From: an uncultured Bacilli bacterium
GTDB taxonomy: Bacteria; Bacillota_I; Bacilli_A; RF39; UBA660
Direction of reading: 5' to 3'
Length of the DNA: 11,351 nucleotides
Assembly: GCA_948750805.1 (NCBI GenBank)
Contig: CAPZYV010000022.1
Location: forward strand, 1-11,351
Numbering within the stretch: position 1 is the stretch's first letter; every line of letters begins with the position of its first letter. Shown piece after piece: positions 6,152-11,351 of the stretch. The notes under the pieces are model-generated. The model saw only the letters and a program-made list of their open reading frames with translations, made no database searches and was not told where the DNA came from. Made by a program: the position numbers and the translations under genes.

Positions 6152-6157
6152 CCCAAC

Positions 6158-6167
6158 TATAGCTATA
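6158..6167. promoter_or_regulatory. Palindrome between divergent XRE promoters, candidate operator
   Basis: TATAGCTATA, a perfect 10-bp palindrome lying between the two -35 boxes (6146-6151 leftward, 6174-6179 rightward). An inverted AATGTC (6144-6149) / GACATT (6176-6181) pair flanks it and overlaps both -35 boxes. XRE dimers usually bind such sites; binding here is inference. Confidence 0.4.
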
Positions 6168-6173
6168 CAAAAA

Positions 6174-6202
6174 TTGACATTAGGCATATTTTGGTATATT
6201 AT
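6174..6202 (+). promoter_or_regulatory. Promoter of XRE regulator B
   Basis: A consensus TTGACA (6174-6179), a 17-bp spacer and TATTAT (6197-6202). It is among the best -35/-10 pairs in the window. The leader to ATG 6221 is only about 12 nt. Confidence 0.65.
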
Positions 6203-6220
6203 ATATCTTATGGAGGGAAA

Positions 6221-6439
6221 ATGGCAAAAAGTAGTACTAATGTAAATTTTAAATTACAAAAGTTAAGAATAATTAATAATATGTCTTATGATTATGTTGC
6301 AAAGAGTGTAGGTATATGTAAAGCTTATTATTGGCAAATAGAACATGGCAATAGAAGACTTTATTATGACCTCGCTTTAAAAATAGCTAAAGTTTTTGAT
6401 AAAAAACCAGATGATATATTTTATGAATATTATAAATAA
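6221..6439 (+). CDS. Small XRE-family helix-turn-helix regulator B
   Basis: 72 residues from ATG 6221, preceded by GGAGG (6212-6216). The longer frame reaching back to 6191 would begin inside the promoter and is rejected. The whole protein is one Cro/C1-type domain: FKLQKLRIINNMSYDYVAKS, then recognition helix KAYYWQIEHGNR, then YDLALKIAKVFDKKPDDIFYE, which ends in the PDDIF motif common to this family. It has no sensor domain. It shares little beyond the fold with regulator A, so the pair is not a recent duplication. Divergent from A and upstream of spoVIF, with a 44-bp gap that carries a distinct promoter-like sequence, so co-transcription with spoVIF is uncertain. Confidence 0.88.
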   Translation: MAKSSTNVNFKLQKLRIINNMSYDYVAKSVGICKAYYWQIEHGNRRLYYDLALKIAKVFDKKPDDIFYEYYK

Positions 6440-6457
6440 GCAAAATTTATCTTTTAT

Positions 6458-6465
6458 CATATAAT
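6458..6465 (+). promoter_or_regulatory. Possible sporulation-sigma -10 element upstream of spoVIF
   Basis: CATATAAT resembles the -10 box of mother-cell sigma factors (sigma-E CATACAAT-like; sigma-K CATAnnnTA with one mismatch). No convincing matching -35 was found, and the spacing to the SD is very short, so this is tentative. Confidence 0.25.
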
Positions 6466-6483
6466 GTGATAGGAGGTTTTTTT

Positions 6484-6723
6484 ATGTTAAATGATTCTTT
6501 TTTTAAGAAAGTGGAGAAAAAAACTAAGGTAGATAAAAATACCATTATTTCTTTAGCTGAGAAATTACAAAATGGCAATATGAAAGATGAAGCAACTTTA
6601 AGTGAAGTGATAGATACTCTAAGTAAAATGACTGGAAAAAAGGTAAATAAAGATTTAAAAGATAAAATTATTAAAAAAGTAGTTAATGATGAAGTACCAC
6701 AAAATGTTGATAAAATGTTTTAA
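6484..6723 (+). CDS. spoVIF: Stage VI sporulation protein F
   Basis: 79 residues, the family's usual size. It starts SFFKKVEKKTKVDKNTI and continues with ISLAEKLQNGNMKDEATLSEVI and LSKMTGKKVNKDLKDKIIKKV, which I match from memory to SpoVIF: FF-x-x-IEKKT at the N-terminus, NxxFKDE in the middle and GKPVSKxxEDKI near the end. In Bacillus subtilis this mother-cell protein is needed for the late steps of coat assembly and spore resistance. It is probably cytosolic and mostly helical. ATG 6484 is chosen because GGAGG (6472-6476) precedes it; GTG 6466 would start before that SD. It supports spore-forming ability together with spoIVA at the right edge. Confidence 0.8.
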   Translation: MLNDSFFKKVEKKTKVDKNTIISLAEKLQNGNMKDEATLSEVIDTLSKMTGKKVNKDLKDKIIKKVVNDEVPQNVDKMF

Positions 6724-6758
6724 AGATTATTTTGTCTTATATATTTTAATTACTTAAA

Positions 6759-6790
6759 AAAGTAAGTCATTATCAAATAGTTCTTACTTT
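6759..6790 (+). terminator. Possible hairpin after spoVIF
   Basis: AAAGTAAG (6759-6766) pairs with CTTACTTT (6783-6790) around a 16-nt loop. TTACTT (6750-6755) can alternatively pair with AAGTAA (6760-6765). The T tract is poor, so its terminator role is doubtful. Confidence 0.3.
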
Positions 6791-6800
6791 AAAAATATAC

Positions 6801-7036
6801 TGTTCGTTTAATAAAGGAAATATAGGTGATAATAATTATTTAGTTTTAGCTAATACATGTTTAGATATACTTTTAAATAATGAAACTTTATTAGATATTA
6901 CGTTTACTATTCAAATATTATTAAAGAAATGTTACAGAAATAGTTTAAAATAGAAACTAGTTTTGAAGAATTATTAAAAATGGCTAGTTATCGCAAATTA
7001 AATAATTTACTTCTTCTTACGAGAACTAAAGATTAA
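6801..7036 (+). pseudogene. Frameshifted gene remnant of unknown family
   Basis: The 370-bp stretch between spoVIF and the transglutaminase-like gene has no intact ORF but keeps coding character. One frame (open from 6750, no start codon) reads NKGNIGDNNYLVLANTC, LDILLNNETLLDITFTIQ and ILLKKCYRNSLK before TAG 6951-6953. The next frame takes over at exactly that point with IETSFEELLKMASYRK and LNNLLLLTRTKD to TAA 7034-7036. One extra A in the run at 6947-6950 would join them as ...SLK-IETSFEE.... This suggests the 3' end of an older gene with a lost 5' part and a -1 indel. A sequencing or assembly indel could also explain the frame change. Family not recognised. Confidence 0.45.
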
Positions 7037-7049
7037 GTAAATATTTAGC

Positions 7050-7079
7050 TTGCAAATTAGCTATCTTTTTTGTTATAAT
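7050..7079 (+). promoter_or_regulatory. Promoter of the transglutaminase-like gene pair
   Basis: TTGCAA (7050-7055), an 18-bp spacer and TATAAT (7074-7079), with an extended TG at 7071-7072. The start would fall just before the SD AGGTGA (7088-7093). Confidence 0.65.
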
Positions 7080-7098
7080 AAGCGAGTAGGTGACGAGT

Positions 7099-7623
7099 AT
7101 GAATCAATTTAATAATGTTACAGAAGTATTAAATTCATTAAATGATATTAAATATGGATGGTTAGATTTAGATAAAAATGTTTATTCAGATGAAAATAAA
7201 GGTTTTAAAAAGAAATATGTTTTAGCTACTCCTGATGAAGTTTTAAACCATAAAGTTGGAACATGTTTTGATATTGTAGAACTTGAAAGAGCATATTTTA
7301 AAAATTTAAATATGAAATTTAATACTTATTTTATGGCTTATTATGATTCAAAAAGAGTTTTTGCTCATACATTTCTTGTTTATGAAGAAAAAGAAAAATT
7401 TTATTGGTTTGAATATGCTTGGGAAAGTGAAAGAAAAATACATGAATATATGAGTTTATATGACCTTTTAACTGATGTTAGAGAAAAATTCAAAAAGATT
7501 AATAATCTTAAATATATGGATTTAGATTATTTATGTATTTATAAATATAAAAAACCTAAAGCTCATTTAAATCTTAAAGATTTTTACAAACATTGTGAAA
7601 ATGGCGAGAATGTAATTATTTAA
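7099..7623 (+). CDS. Transglutaminase-like cysteine protease-fold protein
   Basis: 174 residues. The transglutaminase-like catalytic signature is visible: Cys56 in HKVGTCFDIV, His90 in VFAHTFLVY and an acidic residue near 105 in FYWFEYAWE, in the order C-H-D/E. Upstream, YVLATPDEVLNHKVG matches the loop that leads into the active-site helix of bacterial family members. The C-terminal 60 residues (KPKAHLNLKDF...) look like an accessory helical segment. Most bacterial members are proteases or amidases rather than cross-linking enzymes, and no substrate is evident here. There is no signal peptide, so it is probably cytosolic. ATG 7099 is chosen over GTG 7090, because the GTG is part of the SD AGGTGA. 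Followed after 21 bp by a small ORF, probably co-transcribed. Confidence 0.75.
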   Translation: MNQFNNVTEVLNSLNDIKYGWLDLDKNVYSDENKGFKKKYVLATPDEVLNHKVGTCFDIVELERAYFKNLNMKFNTYFMAYYDSKRVFAHTFLVYEEKEKFYWFEYAWESERKIHEYMSLYDLLTDVREKFKKINNLKYMDLDYLCIYKYKKPKAHLNLKDFYKHCENGENVII

Positions 7624-7644
7624 AAAATATGAAAGAGGTTAACT

Positions 7645-7881
7645 ATGGCGATGTCTTTTGAATTTATATCTGGGAGTGCTGATAATAAAAAATCTATTTT
7701 TAGGATTCTCCAAAGTTCTGAAAAAGGAAGAAGACTTTTAGATTCTCTTAGTCTTCCGGAAACTATTGAGGAAATGGCAGAATATGAAAGGAATAGATGT
7801 TCTATTGATGAATTTTATCAAAGTTTATCATCTATTGATACTAAGCGTAAATTAGAAAGAACTAGACGTTTAAAAAAATAA
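7645..7881 (+). CDS. Small acidic/basic protein of unknown function
   Basis: 78 residues, not recognised. It begins MAMSFEFISGSADNKKS and ends in a strongly basic stretch, KRKLERTRRLKK; the middle (about 35-55) is acidic, LPETIEEMAEYERNR, and likely helical. There is one cysteine and no membrane segment. AGAGG (7634-7638) is well placed for ATG 7645. It lies 21 bp after the transglutaminase-like gene, so it could be a partner, a substrate or an unrelated operon member. The promoter of the T-box leader starts 10 bp after its stop and no terminator lies between, so some read-through into the leader is possible. Confidence 0.6.
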   Translation: MAMSFEFISGSADNKKSIFRILQSSEKGRRLLDSLSLPETIEEMAEYERNRCSIDEFYQSLSSIDTKRKLERTRRLKK

Positions 7882-7890
7882 TATAAAACC

Positions 7891-7919
7891 TTGTACAATA
7901 TAATTAATTGTGTTATACT
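7891..7919 (+). promoter_or_regulatory. Promoter of the thrS T-box leader
   Basis: TTGTAC (7891-7896), exactly 17 bp, then TATACT (7914-7919) with an extended TG at 7911-7912. The start falls near 7926, about 235 nt before the thrS start codon. Confidence 0.75.
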
Positions 7920-7925
7920 TATAAA

Positions 7926-8147
7926 GTAAATAAGTAATGTTTAAATTAAAACATTGATGAAAGATACGATTTATAAATATTATTTTATAGAGAGTTAACG
8001 GATGGTGTAAGTTAATAAATAAGTTTATAAATTACTACTTTCTAGTAGAGACTAATAATCTCCGTTACTCGCGATAAGAGAAATTAAGTAATATAAAGGA
8101 TGGTACCGCAGAATTTGCTCCTTGCAAGTTTTGTGGTTTTTATTTTG
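7926..8147 (+). promoter_or_regulatory. T-box riboswitch leader, threonine-specific (specifier ACU)
   Basis: It senses uncharged tRNA-Thr and switches between termination and read-through into thrS. Stem I base: GAAAG (7959-7963) with CTTTC (8038-8042). Specifier loop: 7964-7968 opposite 8033-8037, holding ACT at 8034-8036 followed by A. Upper helix: ATTTATAAA (7969-7977) with TTTATAAAT (8024-8032). Distal part: AGAGAG (7990-7995) and GGATGGTG, flanked by TTAAC/GTTAA. Antiterminator: AAGGA (8096-8100), bulge TGGTACC (8101-8107), closed by TCCTT (8119-8123). The TGGT would pair with a tRNA ending ACCA. The alternative terminator is annotated separately. Threonine depletion would therefore raise thrS expression. 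Confidence 0.93.
8106..8147 (+). terminator. T-box regulated terminator hairpin
   Basis: CCGCAGAATTTGC (8106-8118) pairs with GCAAGTTTTGTGG (8124-8136) over 13 positions with three G-U pairs. The loop is TCCTT and the T-rich tail runs to about 8146. The stem and loop consume the 3' half of the antiterminator, so the two structures are mutually exclusive. Confidence 0.9.
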
Positions 8148-8161
8148 AGGAGGAAAAGAAA

Positions 8162-9919
8162 ATGATAAATATTAAAGAAGATGAAAAATTAAGTGTAATA
8201 AATCATAGTTGTGCTCACTTATTAGCACAAGCTGTAAAACATTTATATCCTGAGGCTAAATTTTGGGTAGGACCTGTCGTAGAAGAAGGATTTTATTACG
8301 ATATTGATTTAAATGGTATTACTTTAACTGAGGATGACCTACCAGCTATTGAGAAAGAAATGAAAAAAATTGCTAAAGATGGCAAAAGAATAGTAAGACA
8401 TGAATTAAGTAAAAGTGAAGCTTTAGAAAAATTTAATGATGACCCTTACAAATTAGATTTAATATCAAGGATGGATGAGAATGATACTGTAATTTCTTGT
8501 TATACTCAAGGTGATTTTACTGACCTTTGTCGTGGACCTCACGTCGAAACTGTAAAAGAACTTAAAAATTTTAAATTATTAAAAGTAAGTGGTGCTTATT
8601 GGAAAGGGGACGCTAAAAACCATATGTTGCAAAGAATATATGGGATATGTTTTCCTACAACTGAAGAGTTAGAAGCACATTTACAAGAATTAGAAGAAGC
8701 AAAATCTCGTGACCATCGTAAAATTGGTAAAGCTCTAGATATTTTTATGACTCATGATTTAGTCGGTAAAGGAATGCCTTTATGGCTTCCTAATGGTGCT
8801 ATTATTCGTAAAGAATTAGAAAATTATATTTATGGCAAAGAAAAAAAATTAGGTTATAATCATGTTTATACTCCATGTGTTGGGACAACTAATCTATATA
8901 AGACAAGTGGACATTGGGACCATTATAAAGAAAATATGTTTCCGATGATGCAAGTTGATGATGAAGAATTTGTACTTCGGCCAATGAACTGCCCTCATCA
9001 CATGCTTGTTTATGCTAATTCAATTCACTCATATCGTGACCTTCCAATTAGGATTGGCGAGTTAGCAACAGATTTTAGATATGAAGCTAGTGGAGCGGTA
9101 AAAGGCCTTGAACGTGTTAGATGTATGTGTCAAAATGATGCTCATTTATTTGTACGACCTGACCAAATAGGAGAAGAATTTAAAAAAGTAGTTGCACTTA
9201 TTCTTGATGTTTATAAAGATTTTGGTATTAAAGATTATAAGTTCAGATTATCTTTAAGAGACCCTGAAGATAAAGAAAAATATTATCCTGATGATGAAAT
9301 GTGGAATAAAGCTGAAAATAAACTTAGAGAAGTATTAAATGAATTTGGTATGCCTTATTTTGAAGCAGTTGGCGAAGCAGCTTTTTATGGACCTAAGTTA
9401 GATGTTAATGTTAAACCTGCTGTAGGACCTGAAGTAACTTTATCTACTTGCCAATTAGATTTTCTTCTTCCTAAAAGATTTGAACTTACATATGTAGAAA
9501 GTGACGGAACTAAAGCAACACCAGTTGTAATTCATCGGGCTATTCTAGGAACTATTGATAGATTTACAGCTTTTATTTTAGAAGAAACTAAAGGTGCTTT
9601 ACCTCTTTGGTTATCGCCAATACAAATTAATGTAATTCCTGTTAATAAAGATTACCATTTAGAATACGCAAATGAAGTTTATGAAAAATTACATATTCTA
9701 AATCTTAGAGTTGAACTTGATTCAAGAGATGAAAAGCTTGGTTATAAAATGCGAGATTCGGTTATGAAAAAAATACCTTATACGATTATTATCGGCGAAA
9801 AAGAAGCTGAAAATAAAACTATTAGTTATCGCAAATGGGGAAGCGAAGAAACAATTAATATAAGTTTAGAAGATTTTATAAAAAATATAAATGAAGAAAT
9901 TGCTAATAAAGGAAATTAG
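8162..9919 (+). CDS. thrS: Threonyl-tRNA synthetase lacking the TGS domain
   Basis: 585 residues versus about 640 in Bacillus. It charges tRNA-Thr in the cytosol. The protein starts directly in the editing domain, with H15-S-C-A-H19 and later C123-R-G-P-H127 as its metal/editing residues; the usual N-terminal TGS domain of about 60 residues is absent. The class II catalytic core follows, with zinc ligands Cys277 (MNCPHH), His328 (NDAHLF) and His458 (VIHRA). Motif 2 includes RYEASGAVKGLERVR, and motif 3 reads HRAILGTIDRF, where most bacteria have HRG. The C-terminal anticodon-binding domain ends the protein (IPVNKDYHLEYA, VELDSRDEKLGYKMRDS). AGGAGG precedes ATG 8162; no in-frame coding for a TGS domain lies upstream because the T-box occupies that space. 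Confidence 0.97.
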   Translation: MINIKEDEKLSVINHSCAHLLAQAVKHLYPEAKFWVGPVVEEGFYYDIDLNGITLTEDDLPAIEKEMKKIAKDGKRIVRHELSKSEALEKFNDDPYKLDLISRMDENDTVISCYTQGDFTDLCRGPHVETVKELKNFKLLKVSGAYWKGDAKNHMLQRIYGICFPTTEELEAHLQELEEAKSRDHRKIGKALDIFMTHDLVGKGMPLWLPNGAIIRKELENYIYGKEKKLGYNHVYTPCVGTTNLYKTSGHWDHYKENMFPMMQVDDEEFVLRPMNCPHHMLVYANSIHSYRDLPIRIGELATDFRYEASGAVKGLERVRCMCQNDAHLFVRPDQIGEEFKKVVALILDVYKDFGIKDYKFRLSLRDPEDKEKYYPDDEMWNKAENKLREVLNEFGMPYFEAVGEAAFYGPKLDVNVKPAVGPEVTLSTCQLDFLLPKRFELTYVESDGTKATPVVIHRAILGTIDRFTAFILEETKGALPLWLSPIQINVIPVNKDYHLEYANEVYEKLHILNLRVELDSRDEKLGYKMRDSVMKKIPYTIIIGEKEAENKTISYRKWGSEETINISLEDFIKNINEEIANKGN

Positions 9920-9929
9920 CAGTTTTTTT
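9900..9929 (+). terminator. thrS intrinsic terminator overlapping its stop codon
   Basis: TTGCTAAT (9900-9907) pairs with ATTAGCAG (9915-9922) around a 7-nt loop, followed by seven T residues (9923-9929). The TAG stop (9917-9919) is inside the 3' arm. Confidence 0.85.
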
Positions 9930-9978
9930 AATATTTCTAATGTTTTAAAAAAGAGAATTGAATGTATTTCAAATACTA

Positions 9979-10005
9979 AAAGAACATTCGTTATGAATGC
10001 TCTTT
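9979..10005 (-). terminator. Bidirectional terminator, mainly for spoIVA
   Basis: An 11-position stem, 9979-9989 with 9995-10005, around a 5-nt loop. On the minus strand the one non-canonical position is a G-U pair and the hairpin follows the spoIVA stop immediately, with a TTTT tail. On the plus strand the same position is an A-C mismatch but a T run follows, so it can back up thrS termination. Confidence 0.8.
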
Positions 10006-11351
10006 TTATAATACAAAGGCTATTAAATTACTTGAACCTTTATTTACAATCTTTGTAACTGTTTGACTTAATTTATATCTTGTAGCGTCTGGCATCATAG
10101 ATAGTTTAGCTTGTATTCCTTCTTGAACTATTGCTTCAAGACTTCTACCAAATATTTCGCTTTGCCAAATTGAGTTAGGGTCTTTCTCATAATCTTTCAT
10201 TAAATAGTTAATGAGTTCTTTTGATTGTTGCTCACTACCTATTATTGGCTCGAAAGTTGAGGCCACTTCAACTTTCATTAAATGAACACTTGAGGCTGTA
10301 GCTTTAAGTCTCACGCCATATCTAGTACCTTGTTTTACTATTTCGGGAGTTTCTAATTTCATATCTTTTATTGTTGGATACATTATGCCATAACCACTAT
10401 TTCTTGCTACTTTAAGCGCCCCTTTAATAGAATCCATTTCTTCTTTAGATTCTTTATAAGTTGTAAATATTTTAATTAATCCTGCTTTGGATGTTGCAGA
10501 TTCACCCATAATACTTTTTAATACTTCATTATAAAGTTCTTCTTTAGATTCTAAGTTTATTGTTACAACTCCAGTTGAAGCATCAAGTTCACTAATGTAT
10601 GATTTTGATATAAATTCACTATCACTAAAATGTGTTAAAATGTCATCAATATCTTTTATTTTTTCAACACTTATAACACTTTCTTTAATTTTAGTTAAAA
10701 AGTGTTCTTTTATTTCGTGGGTTTTAGGTAAAGCATCTATCCACTCTGGGATATTAACTTTAATATCTAATACTGGGAATTCATACAATGCTTTTTTTAG
10801 AATTTCCATTATTTCAACTTCATTCATTTTTTCAGCACTTATAGGTAAGACTGGAACATCATAAGTTTCCTCTAAATCGCGAGCTATTCTTACAGTATCA
10901 GTATTAGTTGGATGGACACTATTTAAAATAACTATAAAAGGTTTTCCAATTTCTTTAAGTTCATTTATAACTTTTGCTTCTGCATCTAAGTAACTATTAC
11001 GAGGAATTTCGCCAAATGAACCATCACTAGTAATTACTATTCCAATAGTCGCATGGTCCTTTATAACTTTTTCAGTACCTATTTCTGCCGCTTCTATAAA
11101 AGGAATTGATTCTTCAAACCAAGGAGTTTTAACCATACGAGGATTTCCATCTTCATCTTCATAACCATTTGAACCAGGAATAACAAAACCAACGCAATCA
11201 ACTAATTTAATATTAGTTTTAAATTCATCTACTTGCACTTCGGCACCATTAGATGGAACAAATTTAGGTTCAGTTGTCATAATTGTTTTACCTTGAGCAC
11301 TTTGAGGTATTTCATCTAAACAATGTTTTTTTTCATACTCATCAGTGATGT
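10006..11351 (-). CDS. spoIVA: Stage IV sporulation protein A, N-terminus outside the window
   Basis: The mother-cell ATPase that polymerises on the forespore surface as the base layer of the spore coat and is needed for cortex formation. The frame is open to the right edge: upstream of the ATG at 11280 it continues with DEYEKKHCLDEIPQSAQGKTI, so that ATG is internal. About 447 residues are visible, and alignment from memory with Bacillus SpoIVA (492 aa) implies an identical full length. Seen: MTTEPKFVPSN, the switch-like LVDCVGFVIPG, GYEDEDG, TPWFEESIPF and AAEIGTEKVI, then IGIVITSDG and FIVILNS. The C-terminal region has GYGIMYPTIKDM, YGVRLKATASSVHLMKVEV, SIWQSEIFGRSL and the closing SNLIAFVL. 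The Walker A loop lies beyond the window. Convergent with thrS; its promoter is not visible. Confidence 0.97.
   Translation of the reverse strand, partial: ITDEYEKKHCLDEIPQSAQGKTIMTTEPKFVPSNGAEVQVDEFKTNIKLVDCVGFVIPGSNGYEDEDGNPRMVKTPWFEESIPFIEAAEIGTEKVIKDHATIGIVITSDGSFGEIPRNSYLDAEAKVINELKEIGKPFIVILNSVHPTNTDTVRIARDLEETYDVPVLPISAEKMNEVEIMEILKKALYEFPVLDIKVNIPEWIDALPKTHEIKEHFLTKIKESVISVEKIKDIDDILTHFSDSEFISKSYISELDASTGVVTINLESKEELYNEVLKSIMGESATSKAGLIKIFTTYKESKEEMDSIKGALKVARNSGYGIMYPTIKDMKLETPEIVKQGTRYGVRLKATASSVHLMKVEVASTFEPIIGSEQQSKELINYLMKDYEKDPNSIWQSEIFGRSLEAIVQEGIQAKLSMMPDATRYKLSQTVTKIVNKGSSNLIAFVL

Noticed and set aside
5837..6723. Prophage remnant because of the cI/cro-like pair
   Set aside because: No integrase, attachment repeats or phage genes; the flanks are metA and spoVIF.
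10595..10864. Plus-strand 89-aa ORF inside spoIVA
   Set aside because: Antisense shadow of a strongly conserved gene, with no SD sequence.
11278..11280. ATG at 11280 as the start of spoIVA
   Set aside because: The frame continues upstream with the conserved DEIPQSAQGKTI segment; the true start is outside the window.
1..11351. CRISPR array, insertion sequence or recoded (TGA = Trp) genome
   Set aside because: No regularly spaced repeats, transposase ORFs or terminal inverted repeats were seen; genes end on TGA and long ORFs are intact under the standard code.

Overview
The window is an AT-rich (roughly 70-75 % A+T by eye) stretch of a low-GC Gram-positive genome. A clear spoIVA homologue and a spoVIF-like gene point to an endospore-forming (or recently spore-forming) Firmicute. 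The T-box leader, AGGAGG/AGGTGA ribosome binding sites and a threonyl-tRNA synthetase without its N-terminal TGS domain fit a streamlined Bacilli-type lineage (Erysipelotrichia/RF39-like gut bacteria). This placement is inference. TGA is used as a stop (ends at 2155-2157 and 4824-4826) and long ORFs are intact under the standard code, so it is not a code-4 mycoplasma.

Left part (1-2801): the 3' end of a surface-type protein gene, then an apparent free-standing small RNA with its own promoter and terminator. A compact operon follows: a lipoprotein, a YjbR-family protein and a GyrI-like ligand-binding protein. A single tRNA-Glu(CTC) with its own terminator comes next (2856-2961).

Centre (3017-5820): a SAM-dependent transferase resembling the DUF3419 family, a translationally coupled pair of a Nudix hydrolase and an RNHCP zinc-finger protein, and metA. 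The metA product carries the glutamate associated with acetyl-CoA rather than succinyl-CoA use. Its 3' end converges with a small XRE regulator.

Right part (5837-11351): two small XRE regulators are transcribed divergently from a 120-bp region with back-to-back promoters and a central palindrome. Then come spoVIF, a frameshifted gene remnant, a transglutaminase-like protein with a small partner ORF, a threonine T-box leader with thrS, and (opposite strand, truncated by the window edge) spoIVA.

Regulation: most sigma-A-like promoters here carry an extended -10 element (TGN-TATAAT). thrS is controlled by tRNA-Thr sensing; the T-box specifier reads ACU. Most of the window is ordinary chromosomal housekeeping. 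The parts least explained are the small RNA at 845-938, the divergent XRE switch, the decayed ORF at 6801-7036, and the transglutaminase/78-aa gene pair.
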